Below, in pieces: positions 9,815 to 19,412 of a stretch of DNA of 64,000 nt; position 1 is the stretch's first letter, and the number at the start of each line of letters is the position of its first letter. The stretch spans positions 1 to 64,000 of the forward strand of contig CAVXIT010000001.1 of the NCBI GenBank assembly GCA_963761985.1, in the 5' to 3' direction. Below the pieces are notes generated by a model. That model saw nothing but the letters and a program-made list of their open reading frames with translations. It ran no database searches and was not told the origin of the DNA. This DNA is from JACCTH01 sp963761985 (GTDB lineage: Bacteria; Actinomycetota; Acidimicrobiia; Spongiisociales; ZC4RG35). The translations under genes and the position numbers were made by a program.

Positions 9815-11085
9815 ATGAAGCTAACGCGCTTGCTAGTCATCGCAGCAATCCTCAGCCTTGTGGCTGTGGCCTGCGGTGGCGGCGGCGGAAGCGCTCCTGC
9901 TGAGTGCGAAGCCGAGTTTGGTTGTGTCACCGTGGCGGCAGGCGAGCCGATCAAGATCGGCACCCTGCTCGTCATCACCGGTGAGAACCAGAGCCTCGGT
10001 CTCGACAGCCAGCACGGCGCCGAACTCGCAGTTGACTACTGGGGCGACAACGCCTTTGACGATGTCAACGGCCAGATCAAGGGACACGAAGTGACCCTGG
10101 TCAACGAGGACGAAGGCTGCTCGGCCGAAGGCGGCACCGCCGGTGCCCAGAAGCTGGCAACCGACACCCAGATCGTCGCCGTGATCGGCACGAGCTGCTC
10201 CTCGGCCGCACTCGGCGTGGCTGACAAGATCTTCGGCGACCTGGGCATCCCGCTCGTCTCACCGTCGAACACCGGCCCGGCCCTGACCAACCCGTCCACC
10301 CATAACCCCTTCTACCTGCGGACGGCTCACAACGACAAGCTGCAGGGACGGGTCGTGGCGGACTTTGCCGTACGAGTGACCTGGGAGCCGCGACCGGCGG
10401 CGACCATCCATGACGGCAGCCCCTATGCCGAGGGTTTGGCAAACGCCTTCGCCGAGTCCTTCCAGGAGCTCGGTGGAACCATTACCCAGCAGGTATCGAT
10501 CCAGACCGGTGAGAGCGACTACAGCTCGATCCTCACCGACCTGGCCACCGATGCGCCCGAGCTCCTGTACTTCCCGATCTTCGTGGCCGAGGGTGGGCTC
10601 ATCACCCAGCAGGCCCGGGCGAACGGAAGCTTCCAGTACTTGGCCGGGTTCGGACGGCATGTTCACCGATGACTGGATCGCGGCGGCCGGCGCTGAGAAC
10701 GCCGAACGGCACTTACATCTCCGGTCCCGACCTCTCCCAGCTCGCTGGGGACGCCGACTTCTACGAGGGCGAGTTCCTGACGGCATACAACGAAGAGTTC
10801 GGCGAGCCGACCTCGGTGTTCCACGCCCACTCGTTCGACGCGGTGAACATGGTGCTGACCGCGATCGAGGCGGTGTCGATCGAGGATGGCGACACCCTCT
10901 ACATCCCCCGGACGGCCCTGAAGGATGCCCTCTTTGCGACGACTGACTTCCCCGGCCTGACCGGCACCCTGACCTGCAACGCCGACGGCGACTGCCAGCA
11001 GTCCGCCACCATCGGCGTGGTGACGGTTGAGGACGGTGCCTTCACCGACTACATCTTCTCGGAGACTGTCGGCCTGACCGAATAG
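9815..11085 (+). CDS. livK: Branched-chain amino acid/amide ABC transporter substrate-binding lipoprotein (frameshifted)
   Basis: The N-terminal signal ends in the lipobox LVAVAC near residue 20, so this is a lipid-anchored periplasmic-type binding protein of the Peripla_BP_6 family (IKIGTLLVITGENQSLG, and later AAVIGTSCSS-like text). It would deliver ligand to LivHMGF. The frame changes near 10650 and again near 10710. A compensated slip at about 10370-10397 scrambles the residues before AATIHDGSPYAEGLA. Read through, the protein is about 420 residues, which is normal. The ligand (branched-chain amino acid, amide or urea) cannot be told. A hairpin follows the stop, which is common where the binding protein is needed in excess. 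Confidence 0.85.
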
Positions 11086-11117
11086 CACCGAATAGCCGCC
11101 AGAACCGACTAGCTGAG

Positions 11118-11145
11118 AAAGGGAGCGGGATCTCCCGCTCCCTTT
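11118..11145 (+). terminator. Hairpin between livK and livH
   Basis: A perfect 12-base stem (11118-11129 with 11134-11145) encloses ATCT. Only three T follow in the arm itself, so it may act as a partial terminator or as a 3' mRNA stabiliser for the binding-protein message rather than a full stop. It lies 33 bases after the livK stop. Confidence 0.6.
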
Positions 11146-11213
11146 CCGCGTTCGAGTCGAGTCCGACTTTGGCAGACACGCGGGCTTCGCAAAAACGTAC
11201 AGTGACGCCCCAT

Positions 11214-12317
11214 ATGCGTGACACCGGGACTGCCCCTGTGACTACGACCGCCCCGAGCGGCCGCTTGAACGCCTTCAACCGCCTTCCGATTCGTCGGATC
11301 GTCCTCATCGTCCTCGGCGTGGTGATCGCCGTGGCCGCCATCGCCGGGGCCCGCGCCACCATCGCTAGCGGGCGCTACGACGGGGAAGTGTGGAGGGATC
11401 TCTTCGTCCAGGGCATCGCCCGCGGTTCGGTGTATGCCTTGATCGCCCTCGGCTATACCCTGGTCTACGGGATCCTTCTCATCATCAACTTCGCCCACGG
11501 CGAAGTCTTCATGGCCGGTGCCTTTACGACCTTGTTCCTGGCCGGGTACCTCGGGAGCTCAGGGTTTCTCGCTGCCCAGCCGGCCCTCTCCCTCCTGATC
11601 ATGCTCGTCTTCTCGGCAATGGTTTCCATGGGTGTGGCTGTGCTGCTGGAGCGAATCGCCTACCGCCCTCTGCGCGGCGCTCCCCGCCTCGTGCCCCTGA
11701 TCACGGCCATCGGCGCATCGCTCTTTCTGCAGTACACGTTCCGTGGGTTCTACGGGGAGCAGGTCCGGGCTTACCCATCGATTCCCGCCCTGGCCGGGCA
11801 ATGGAACATCTTCGGTCTCGAGATCGATCGAGCTCGGGTGGTGGTGATCCTGGCCGCAGTCGTCATTTGGTCGAGCCTCTACATCTTCATCGCCCGCACC
11901 AAGACCGGCCGGGCGATGAGGGCGGTCGGGGAGGACCGCGAGATCGCCTCGTTGATGGGCATCGACGTCGACCGCATCATCGTCATCACCTTCGCCATCG
12001 GTGGCGCCCTGGCGGGAATGGCCGGAATCCTCTTCGTCCTGCTGTTCAACCAGGTTTCCTTCGACATGGGTTTCATCCCGGGTCTGAAGGCATTCACCGC
12101 AGCCGTTCTGGGAGGCATCGGTTCGATCACCGGGGCGGCCCTCGGAGGACTGATCCTGGGAATCGTCGAGGCGGTCGGGCCGATTCTCTTCCTGTCAGGC
12201 GCCGGGATCCCGTCGGTCGGTCAACTCACGACCGTCGTCAGCTTCGGGATCCTGGTGCTGGTGCTGATCTTCCTCCCCGGCGGCTTCCTCGGCGCCCCTG
12301 AGGAGAAGCGGGCATGA
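11214..12317 (+). CDS. livH: Branched-chain amino acid ABC transporter permease LivH
   Basis: This integral membrane protein has the family signature ARGSVYALIALGYTLVYGI followed by NFAHGE, and a late GLKAFTAAVLGGIGSI, all typical of LivH. An extra N-terminal hydrophobic segment (IVLIVLGVVIAVAAIAG) precedes the core. With LivM it forms the channel for the ligand captured by the upstream binding protein. The ATG at 11214 was chosen. A TTG at 11169 would add 15 residues, and neither has a clear ribosome site. Its TGA overlaps the livM ATG (ATGA), indicating translational coupling. Confidence 0.9.
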   Translation: MRDTGTAPVTTTAPSGRLNAFNRLPIRRIVLIVLGVVIAVAAIAGARATIASGRYDGEVWRDLFVQGIARGSVYALIALGYTLVYGILLIINFAHGEVFMAGAFTTLFLAGYLGSSGFLAAQPALSLLIMLVFSAMVSMGVAVLLERIAYRPLRGAPRLVPLITAIGASLFLQYTFRGFYGEQVRAYPSIPALAGQWNIFGLEIDRARVVVILAAVVIWSSLYIFIARTKTGRAMRAVGEDREIASLMGIDVDRIIVITFAIGGALAGMAGILFVLLFNQVSFDMGFIPGLKAFTAAVLGGIGSITGAALGGLILGIVEAVGPILFLSGAGIPSVGQLTTVVSFGILVLVLIFLPGGFLGAPEEKRA

Positions 12318-14028
12318 CCAAAGCGCTCGAGATTCGCCTGGGCGCCCTCTCCGCGCTGACGCTGATCTATCTCGCCTTGGTGGGAATGATCGAGCGATTC
12401 AACGAGAAGTTCGTCATCAACGGCGTGTCCGGCTCGGGTTGCTCATGATCATTGTCACCTTTGCCGCGTTCGCTCTGCTGGCGATCCGCCGGCGTCCCGA
12501 TCAAAGCCCTGTGCGGGTCGGCGCAGTGACTGGATTTGTCGGCGGCGCGCTCGCCGGACTGGTGATGCTTGTGCTGCAAGTTGTCATCGAGCTCGGGGTC
12601 GACTTGCGCAGCATGTTTCTGCGTATGTCCCCCGGGTTTTTCGAGGTCATCAACTTCGGGACCAACTTCGTCGTGGGCGCGGTGATCATGGCTCTGGTCG
12701 GGCTCGTGGCCGGAGGCGATCGTCGGAGGGTTCAAGCTCCTCCCGGAAAGAGTCCGCATCGCCCTGCGGACCGCGCTCATCACCATCATCATCCTGGGCC
12801 TCGGCGCCCGACTCTTTATCCCGATGTTGCAAGGGCTGGCGATCCCGATCAGCTGGCTCTATCGCAACGACGCCCTGACGCCGGTCGGTGCCGTGATCGT
12901 CGGCGTGTTGGCAGCCGGCATCCGCCTCTTCTTCCGGGCGCGCGGCGGATTCCGCAACGTCGTGACCGATCTTCCCGGCGTCACTCCCAAGAACATCCGA
13001 CCGATCATGTTCGGTCTAATCGGCATTGCACTCGCCGCCGCTCCCTGGATCGGCAAGGCTTTCGTGGCCGATGTGCTGGGCACGGTTGGGCTCTACATCC
13101 TTCTGGGGCTCGGGCTCAACATCGTGGTCGGCTACGCCGGTCTGCTCGACCTCGGCTATGTCGCCTTCTATCGCGGTGGGCGCCTATGTGGTCGCGCTTG
13201 ATGACGGCTCGCAGCTCGTCGCTGGTAAACGCCACCGTTACCGAGCTCGCCCCGACCCCGCTCACCAACTTCTGGGTCGCCCTGCCAGTAACGGTGCTTG
13301 TTGCGCTAGTAATCGGAGTCTTGATCGGAGCTCCGGTGTTGCGACTCCGCGGCGACTACCTGGCCATCGTCACGCTCGGCTTTGGCGAGATCATCCGGGT
13401 GCTGATCCTCAGTGACTGGCTTAAGCCGATCTTCGGTGGACCGCAGGGGATCACCGAGGTCGCCGATGTTCCGGCATTCGGGGCGAATACCAACGACCCC
13501 CGCGTCCTCTACTACCTGATCATGGCGTTTGCATTGATCGCCCTATTTATCGCCACGCGTCTCAAGGACTCGCGAGTCGGGCGAGCCTGGGCGGCGATGC
13601 GCGAGGACGAAGATATCGCCGAGGGTATGGGGGTCTCGGTGATCAAGTACAAGCTCCTCGCCTTTGCCATGGGCGCGGCGGTCGGTTGCCTGGGTGGTGC
13701 GTTCTTCCCCGCCAAGCTGGGAGTGGCCAACCCCGGCTCCTTCACCATCTTGGTTTCGATCAACGTGCTCGCAGTTGTCGTACTCGGTGGCCTCGGATCG
13801 ATACCGGGCGTGATCGTTGGTTCCGTCATCCTCGTTGGCTTGCCTGAGCTGCTACGCGAGTTCGGCGAATATCGCCTCCACATCTACGGCGCCATCCTCG
13901 TCGCAATCATGCTCCTCAGACCGGGAGGCTTGATCCCCGATCGGCGGAGGGCGATCGAGCTGGAAAGCAAGGAAACTCATGAGGGCCCGGGCCCGCTCGC
14001 CCCGTCGGCGATGCCAGGGGTGCAATGA
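12314..14028 (+). CDS. livM: Branched-chain amino acid ABC transporter permease LivM (three frameshifts)
   Basis: The gene starts at the ATG that overlaps the livH stop. The reading frame shifts near 12430, near 12720 and near 13175. Joining the three frames gives a continuous membrane protein of about 570 residues. The C-terminal half has the LivM signature (LGLGLNIVVGYAGLLDLGY, then RLRGDYLAIVTLGFGEI and GGLGSIPGVIVGS). The N-terminal 250 residues are an extension with several hydrophobic segments before the conserved core; long N-termini are known in some actinobacterial LivM proteins. It overlaps livG by 4 bases. Three slips in one gene beside an intact ATPase pair suggest sequence errors, not decay. 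Confidence 0.85.
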
Positions 14029-14828
14029 CACACCTCCTCGAGCTGGCTGGAGTTTCGAAGCGCTTTGGTGGGGTGCAAGCCGTCAGCGGCGTGGACTTCT
14101 ACGCCGACCCCGGCGAGATCGTGGGGGTGATCGGCCCCAACGGAGCAGGCAAGACCACCCTGTTCAACATCGTTACCGGCTTCTACTCCCCCGACGAAGG
14201 AACGATGGTCTTCGATGGCAACAACATCTCCGGCCTGAAACCCAACGCCCTCACCCGACTGGGCATGGCCCGCACATTCCAATCGGTGCGCCTGTTCAAC
14301 GCCATGACCGTGCTCGAGAACGCCATGGTGGGACAGCACACCCGCACCAAGGCGGGTCTTTTCGGCGCCCTGTCCCGGGGAGGCACAACACTCAAAGAAG
14401 AGGAAATGATCACCGAGAAGGCTCGAGCCGCGTTGGCCTTCTTCGGCGACCGTCTGGTCAGGCGAGAGGAGCAACTGGCATCGAGCATGGCTTACGCCGA
14501 TCGGCGCCGGCTGGAGATCGCCCGGGCAATGGCCACCGAGCCGAAATTGCTCCTGCTCGACGAACCTGCGGCCGGCATGAACCCCGCCGAAAAGGATCAA
14601 CTCATCGGCCAGATCGGACGGCTTCGTGACGAGAAGGGATACGCCATCGTTCTCATCGAACATGACATGCCGGTGATCAAGAGCGTTTCCGATCGCGTGG
14701 TGGCGCTCGATCATGGGATCAAGATCGCCGAAGGCAGCTACGAAGAAGTGGCGGGCAACCAGCAAGTCATCGAGGCGTACCTCGGAAAAGCCGGCGCCAA
14801 AGACGCAACGGAGGTCCCGGAGGCATGA
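14025..14828 (+). CDS. livG: Branched-chain amino acid ABC transporter ATPase LivG
   Basis: This 267-residue ATPase has Walker A GPNGAGKTT near residue 40 and Walker B LLLLDEPAAGMNP near residue 173. In place of the signature loop it has ASSMAYADRRRLEIARA, the Y-A-D-R-R form common in LivG proteins. It powers uptake through LivHM together with LivF. It is coupled at both ends by 4-base overlaps (14025-14028 with livM and 14825-14828 with livF). The C-terminus continues past the nucleotide-binding core with a short acidic tail. Confidence 0.95.
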   Translation: MTHLLELAGVSKRFGGVQAVSGVDFYADPGEIVGVIGPNGAGKTTLFNIVTGFYSPDEGTMVFDGNNISGLKPNALTRLGMARTFQSVRLFNAMTVLENAMVGQHTRTKAGLFGALSRGGTTLKEEEMITEKARAALAFFGDRLVRREEQLASSMAYADRRRLEIARAMATEPKLLLLDEPAAGMNPAEKDQLIGQIGRLRDEKGYAIVLIEHDMPVIKSVSDRVVALDHGIKIAEGSYEEVAGNQQVIEAYLGKAGAKDATEVPEA

Positions 14829-15550
14829 CCGGCCCGGCATTGCAAATGGAAGGAGTGGTCTCAGGTTACGGGGCTTCGGAGGTGCTGCACGGGATCACGC
14901 TGACCGTCAATGACGGGGAGACTGTGTGTCTGCTCGGCTCCAACGCCGCGGGCAAGTCGACCACGCTGCGGACGATCCTCGGCATGGTGCCGACTCGGGA
15001 AGGCAGCATCACCATGCGTGGCGAGCGCATCGATGGCCTCCGCACCACCGCCATCGTCGAAAAGGGCATCACCATGGTGCCGGAGAACCGGCGGCTCTTC
15101 GGGAAGATGTCGGTGCGAGAGAACCTCGACATTGGAGCCCAGCTGCGCGACGACAAAGAGGGCATCGAGTCGGATGTCGAGCGAGTCTTCACCATGTTCC
15201 CCCGGCTCAAGGAGCGGATCGCACAGAAGGCGGGCACCCTGTCTGGTGGGGAGCAGCAGATGCTGGCCATCGGCCGGGCGTTGATGGCCCGTCCCACGAT
15301 CCTCTTGATGGACGAGCCCTCGATGGGGCTGGCCCCGATTCTGGTCGAGCAGGTATTTGAGACGATTGGCGAAATCAACAAGCAGGGCATCACGATCCTC
15401 GTCGTTGAGCAGAACGCCAATGTGGCCCTGTCGATCGCAGACCGCGGCTATGTCATCCAGACCGGCCGGATAGTGATGCAGGACTCGGCCGAAGCCCTGC
15501 TGGCCAACCCCGAGCTCTCCAAGGCCTACCTGGGCGAGCTCGAGGGTTAG
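14825..15550 (+). CDS. livF: Branched-chain amino acid ABC transporter ATPase LivF
   Basis: This 241-residue ATPase is the second nucleotide-binding subunit of the uptake system. Walker A reads GSNAAGKSTTLR (alanine where glycine is usual), the signature is LSGGEQQMLAIGRA and Walker B ILLMDEPSMGLAP. Length and motif spacing are normal for LivF. It is the last gene of the operon and its stop lies 14 bases from the stop of the convergent AI-2E gene. No strong terminator was seen in that gap. Confidence 0.95.
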   Translation: MTGPALQMEGVVSGYGASEVLHGITLTVNDGETVCLLGSNAAGKSTTLRTILGMVPTREGSITMRGERIDGLRTTAIVEKGITMVPENRRLFGKMSVRENLDIGAQLRDDKEGIESDVERVFTMFPRLKERIAQKAGTLSGGEQQMLAIGRALMARPTILLMDEPSMGLAPILVEQVFETIGEINKQGITILVVEQNANVALSIADRGYVIQTGRIVMQDSAEALLANPELSKAYLGELEG

Positions 15551-15564
15551 TTAGAGAACGCCCC

Positions 15565-16824
15565 CTACCCCTCGCTCCGCTCGGATATTGCCCCCTCCGG
15601 GGTGAGAGCGATGTCCTCGAGTGGGCGTTCGGCCGTATCGAAGAGTTTCTGCTGACCGGCGACATTGCGCCGCCTGATCCCGGCCAGACGTTCGGGAGGG
15701 GGCGTCCGCTGGATCATCTGCGAGGAAGCCTCGGCCCACGATTCGCCGAGGATCCTCGTCCGCCACAGGTGGCCGGCGATGATTCGAATGGCCGCGGTCA
15801 GCGGGACCGCCACCAGCACCCCGAGCAAGCCGGCCAGCGCACCACCGACGATCAAGGCGAGCACGATCACGAGCGGTGAAAGCTGAACCCGGGTCCGCTG
15901 GACAAGAGGGGTGATGATGTGGTTGTCGGTCTGTTGGATGGCGGTAAAGATCACAATCGCCAGGACGGCTTTGGCCACGGATCCGTCGAGGAGCGCAACT
16001 AGAGCGGCCAGCGCGCCGCCGAAGATGGGGCCGGCAAAGGGAATGAGATTGAGGATGCCCGAGAGGATCCCAATGATCAGCCAGAAGGGAATGTCGAGCA
16101 GCCATAGACCAATCGACGAAGCCACTCCGACGATGAAGGCAACGACGAGTTGACCGCGGACAAAGCTCCCCATCGCTGTGGCGACCTGGCCGGCAACGAA
16201 CACCGCTTCCTCCCGATGTTTTGGAGGAGTGAGTTCCACCGCCTTCAACTTGGTCCGTTTGAGGTCAAGCAGGATGTAGAGCGCCATGAGCGGGGCGAGC
16301 ACCACTATCGCCACCCCCTCCGCGACTCCCCTGATCAGCCGGCCGCCAAAGGTGCCGAAGTTGCCGATGACCTGTTGGATCGTCGCCTGATTGGCCGGAT
16401 CCGACAGCCAGTCTCTGATCCCGGCCTCGGTGAGTGGCACCCCTATGTCGATGTTGAAGCGCTGGCCGATGTCGCCCACCCATTCGAGGATGGCGTCATA
16501 TGTGTCGGGAAGTGACGAAGCGAACGCAGCACTTTGCTCCGTGATGGCCGGAACAAGCAATGAGAACCCAACGACGACGACGGTTACAAAGAGAAGGAAG
16601 GAAAGGAACACCGCCACCACGCGCGGGATACGACGCGCCTCGAAGTAGTTGACGAGCGGATTGAGCAAGAAAACCAATCCCGCCGCAAAGGCGAGGGGAA
16701 GCCAGATGATGTGGACGCGGCTTCCGATGAAGATCAGAAGCCAGGCGATGATGGCCACACCGATGATGCTCCACACCAGGTAGGCGAAACGCTGGACCTT
16801 CTCCCGCGAGGTTTCCCCGACCAT
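15565..16824 (-). CDS. AI-2E family transporter (predicted exporter)
   Basis: This 419-residue membrane protein has about eight hydrophobic segments in the arrangement of the AI-2E exporter family (TqsA/PerM-like): two early helices, a soluble loop at about residues 80-170, then the cluster holding NLIPFAGPIFGGALAAL and TDNHIITPLVQ. Members export autoinducer-2, Na+/Li+ or unknown substrates. No luxS gene is present here, so a role in signalling is not supported. The C-terminal 50 residues are charged and probably cytoplasmic. Confidence 0.9.
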   Translation of the reverse strand: MVGETSREKVQRFAYLVWSIIGVAIIAWLLIFIGSRVHIIWLPLAFAAGLVFLLNPLVNYFEARRIPRVVAVFLSFLLFVTVVVVGFSLLVPAITEQSAAFASSLPDTYDAILEWVGDIGQRFNIDIGVPLTEAGIRDWLSDPANQATIQQVIGNFGTFGGRLIRGVAEGVAIVVLAPLMALYILLDLKRTKLKAVELTPPKHREEAVFVAGQVATAMGSFVRGQLVVAFIVGVASSIGLWLLDIPFWLIIGILSGILNLIPFAGPIFGGALAALVALLDGSVAKAVLAIVIFTAIQQTDNHIITPLVQRTRVQLSPLVIVLALIVGGALAGLLGVLVAVPLTAAIRIIAGHLWRTRILGESWAEASSQMIQRTPPPERLAGIRRRNVAGQQKLFDTAERPLEDIALTPEGAISERSEG

Positions 16825-16857
16825 TTGTTCCTTGGTTGGCGGCCGGGGCGAGTGTAC

Positions 16858-17706
16858 CTAAGGCTGGTTGATCCGAAGGGATGCACCTTCGGCCACCGAA
16901 AAGATCCAGCCTTCGCCGGGAGTCGGCGAAGCGTTCTCCGACCAATCATCGGGAGTTTGAACATTGCCCGAAGCCGAAGCCGCCGCGTTCACCGGAAGGT
17001 TGACCACGAAATCTCCCATGACGGTCACTGGAGTTGCTTTCGCCGCTTCGCCCAAGGTCAAAGTGCCCGTGCCCCCCAAGGTCAAAGAACCCAGTGAAAC
17101 TTGGGAAAGGTCCCCCGCCACATCACCGGCAAGATTCAGGTTCCACTCGGTTGCCTCCCCCAAGCCCAACCGCCAGCCCGCATACTTGAACCACTCCGAG
17201 GTTCCCCCATCACGGACTGCGACATTGAGCGCACCTCCGGTAGTGGTTTCCACTGCGCTCGGAACTCCGACCGGACCTCCCAAACGGATGTAGCGCACCT
17301 CATACAGATGACTCCCGTCGCTCGCCGAAACCGAAAGCCGGCCGTCGGCGGCTATCGACATCGTCGCGAGATTCGGTGACTCCTCGGGACCGATCAGCTC
17401 TCCGGAGGATGAAGGCAATGCCACCCACCCGCCCAGGTGCGCGGCGCCGGTCAGGCCAATCCAGGTAATGAACAGGAGTGGGGGAATCGCGCCGACGCGA
17501 CGTCTCCAACCCTTCTTTATCGCGACGACGATCGTTGCCGCCAATGGAGGGACCAGCCCCGGCCAGAGGGCAATCGCATCGAGCAGCAGGCCTGTTGAAA
17601 GGACCCCCGCTGAGACCCCGAGGGCCGTGACGATTGTCAGGATCCCGACCATGATCCAGGCTCCCAGCGGCCACGCGCTGGTGGGGTGGTCCCAGCTCGA
17701 AGTCAC
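16858..17706 (-). CDS. Membrane protein with C-terminal beta-solenoid-like (toast-rack/LiaF-like) domain
   Basis: The protein has 282 residues and its GTG start directly abuts the stop of the LytR_C gene. Residues 1-110 hold three hydrophobic segments. Residues about 120-282 are strand-rich with regular short repeats (EWNLNLAGDVAGDLSQVSLGSLTL), which resembles the C-terminal domain of LiaF-type cell-envelope stress proteins. The resemblance is by eye only. Its outer part would sit outside the membrane. No enzyme motif was found. Its neighbour suggests an envelope role. Confidence 0.6.
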   Translation of the reverse strand: MTSSWDHPTSAWPLGAWIMVGILTIVTALGVSAGVLSTGLLLDAIALWPGLVPPLAATIVVAIKKGWRRRVGAIPPLLFITWIGLTGAAHLGGWVALPSSSGELIGPEESPNLATMSIAADGRLSVSASDGSHLYEVRYIRLGGPVGVPSAVETTTGGALNVAVRDGGTSEWFKYAGWRLGLGEATEWNLNLAGDVAGDLSQVSLGSLTLGGTGTLTLGEAAKATPVTVMGDFVVNLPVNAAASASGNVQTPDDWSENASPTPGEGWIFSVAEGASLRINQP

Positions 17707-18270
17707 TTAACCCTCGTACGAGGCGCCCAGCACCACCACAATGTCGGCGTCGGCCGTTAGATCCGGGTTCTCTTCGATCAGGGCGTCGGGAGCAACCGCT
17801 CCAGCGAGCTCAAACGCCTCCGGGGCAAAGCCGGCGTGATACCAAACCCGTGATTGCTCGAGGGCAGGCTGATAGTTCGCAGGGGTGATGGTCTGATAGC
17901 CGAGGCCGTCGAGTCGCTCGGTCACCTCGGCTGCCAGTCCGGAGACGCCAACGGCGTTGAGAACCAGGACACGCACTTCGGCCGGAGCCCGCAGAACAAT
18001 CGTGGTTGACGTCGATCCAAGCGTGGTGGCCGTGATAGTCGATTGTGCCGCAGTGGTCGATGGAGCCGCGGTGGTTGCTCGACTCGTGGTGGTTTCTCCG
18101 GCCAGCACAGCCGTCGACGTTGTGTTCTCAGCGGCCTGGCCCGCTCGCCACGAGCTGTAGAGCCAGAGCAGGCCGAACACGATTGCGCCCACAACGAGGA
18201 TTCCGCCGATCATCGTCACAAGATCGCGGTAGAACGTCCGGCGGTCAGGGGCGGCATGCCGGCCTGACAT
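17707..18270 (-). CDS. Membrane-anchored LytR C-terminal domain protein
   Basis: This 187-residue protein has one N-terminal transmembrane segment (about residues 18-38), a Thr/Ser/Ala-rich linker (about 45-90), and a LytR_C domain (about 95-185) beginning VRVLVLNAVGVSGLA and ending DIVVVLG. The LytR_C domain often sits behind LytR-CpsA-Psr ligases of the cell wall but also occurs alone, as here, where it is thought to help cell-wall or envelope homeostasis. The low-complexity linker probably spans the wall. Confidence 0.85.
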   Translation of the reverse strand: MSGRHAAPDRRTFYRDLVTMIGGILVVGAIVFGLLWLYSSWRAGQAAENTTSTAVLAGETTTSRATTAAPSTTAAQSTITATTLGSTSTTIVLRAPAEVRVLVLNAVGVSGLAAEVTERLDGLGYQTITPANYQPALEQSRVWYHAGFAPEAFELAGAVAPDALIEENPDLTADADIVVVLGASYEG

Positions 18271-18296
18271 CAGCCCGTCATCTCAGCCAGCTCATA

Positions 18297-18572
18297 TCAG
18301 TTTGACGAGTTGGCGGTACCGGCCGGATGATTCTTGATGCGACGCAGCCGGGCAACGGTCAGCGGGTCGTATTCCTTCGCAGCCGGATTTTCCGCCAGCG
18401 TGGCGAGGGCTTCGTAATAGGTCACGGGTGTGCAACCGAGTTGATCGGCAATGTTGGCGTGCTTGTGCCCGGGGAGTTGCCACCAGGTCCGCTCGAAGTC
18501 GAGCAAGGACTGCGAGAACTCGTCTAATTCAAGCGGGTCCAGCATTTGAACGCGAAGAGTAAACCCGACCAC
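18297..18572 (-). CDS. DUF3263 protein
   Basis: This 91-residue protein matches the actinobacterial DUF3263 family: a helix with LLDFERTWWQLPGHK, then a helix-turn-helix-like part with HANIADQLGCTPVTYYEAL, and a basic end (VARLRRIKNH). It may bind DNA, but no member has a proven role known to me. The GTG at 18572 is supported by GGAGG six bases upstream. An internal ATG at 18545 is an alternative. The gene lies just after tRNA-Thr and may share its transcript. Confidence 0.85.
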   Translation of the reverse strand: MVGFTLRVQMLDPLELDEFSQSLLDFERTWWQLPGHKHANIADQLGCTPVTYYEALATLAENPAAKEYDPLTVARLRRIKNHPAGTANSSN

Positions 18573-18592
18573 TCTCTACCTCCGTGATTTGG

Positions 18593-18665
18593 AGCTGGCG
18601 GAGGGAATCGAACCCACGACCTCCCGCTTACAAGGCGGGTGCTCTGCCAACTGAGCTACGCCAGC
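18593..18665 (-). tRNA. tRNA-Thr (anticodon TGT)
   Basis: On the minus strand the acceptor GCTGGCG pairs with CGCCAGC, the D arm is GCTC-AGTTGGCA-GAGC, and the anticodon stem CCGCC/GGCGG-like pairs enclose CTTGTAA with anticodon TGT. The T arm GTGGG-TTCGATT-CCCTC follows and the discriminator is T. It reads the ACA/ACG threonine codons. It sits between rlmB and the DUF3263 gene in the same direction. Confidence 0.95.
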
Positions 18666-18677
18666 GCGAGCGCGAGT

Positions 18678-19412
18678 CTACGAGCGACGCTGGCGCGCCA
18701 CCTCAAAGACGGCCAGCGCGGTGGCAACAGAAGCGTTGAGGCTTTCGATCCCTGCCACCAGCGGGACGCTGACCAACAGATCCAGCCTTTCCCGAACGAG
18801 GCGGCTGAGCCCGCTTCCCTCGTCACCCACGACCAACGTCAGAGGCTCGGTCAAGAGTGGCTGATCCCAAAGGATGGCTGGAGCGCCGGCCTCCAAACCG
18901 ATCCCCCACAGGCCGAGCTTTTGCAAACGCGCCACGGCATCGGCAATTGAGGTGACGCTCGCCACCGCGAGTTTCTCCAGCGCACCGGCCGCCGCTTTGA
19001 ATGCTGTCGCCGACAGCGGAGCTGCTCGGCGACTCGCCACAACAATTCCTCCGAATCCAGCCCCGAGCGCGGAACGGGCAATCGCGCCGAGGTTGTGCGG
19101 ATCCACGACGTGGTCGAGGACGACCACCGCCGCGGGGGTAACGCTCGTGGACAAGTCTTCAAGACTCGAGCCGAGCCGGGGTCGGCAATGGGCGATGACT
19201 CCCTGTGGGGCAGCGGTTTCGGCGCGGCCAAGGACATCATCGACCTCTTCGACGCGAGCGCCCGCGGCGAGGACCAGGGCACGCAAATCCAGATACTCCG
19301 GCCGGCGCAGGCGATGAGTCTCGATCCAGAGCTCTTCGACCCGGCCCGCCGCGGCCGCCGCCTTTACGGCATGAAAGCCTTCGACCCTATCGCCAAAGCC
19401 AGCGAGGGCCAT
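18678..19412 (-). CDS. rlmB: 23S rRNA (guanosine-2'-O)-methyltransferase RlmB / TrmH-family
   Basis: This protein of about 244 residues belongs to the SPOUT class. The N-terminus (VEGFHAVKAAAAAGRVEELW) is the substrate-binding domain of RlmB-like proteins. The C-terminal knot has motif 1 LDHVVDPHNLGAIARSA, motif 2 LVVGDEGSGLSRLVRE and motif 3 IPL-like VSVPLVAGIESLNASVA. It methylates a ribose in 23S rRNA or a tRNA. The ATG at 19412 overlaps the end of cysS by 26 bases; an upstream start would overlap further. The cysS-rlmB order is as in Mycobacterium. Confidence 0.9.
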   Translation of the reverse strand: MALAGFGDRVEGFHAVKAAAAAGRVEELWIETHRLRRPEYLDLRALVLAAGARVEEVDDVLGRAETAAPQGVIAHCRPRLGSSLEDLSTSVTPAAVVVLDHVVDPHNLGAIARSALGAGFGGIVVASRRAAPLSATAFKAAAGALEKLAVASVTSIADAVARLQKLGLWGIGLEAGAPAILWDQPLLTEPLTLVVGDEGSGLSRLVRERLDLLVSVPLVAGIESLNASVATALAVFEVARQRRS

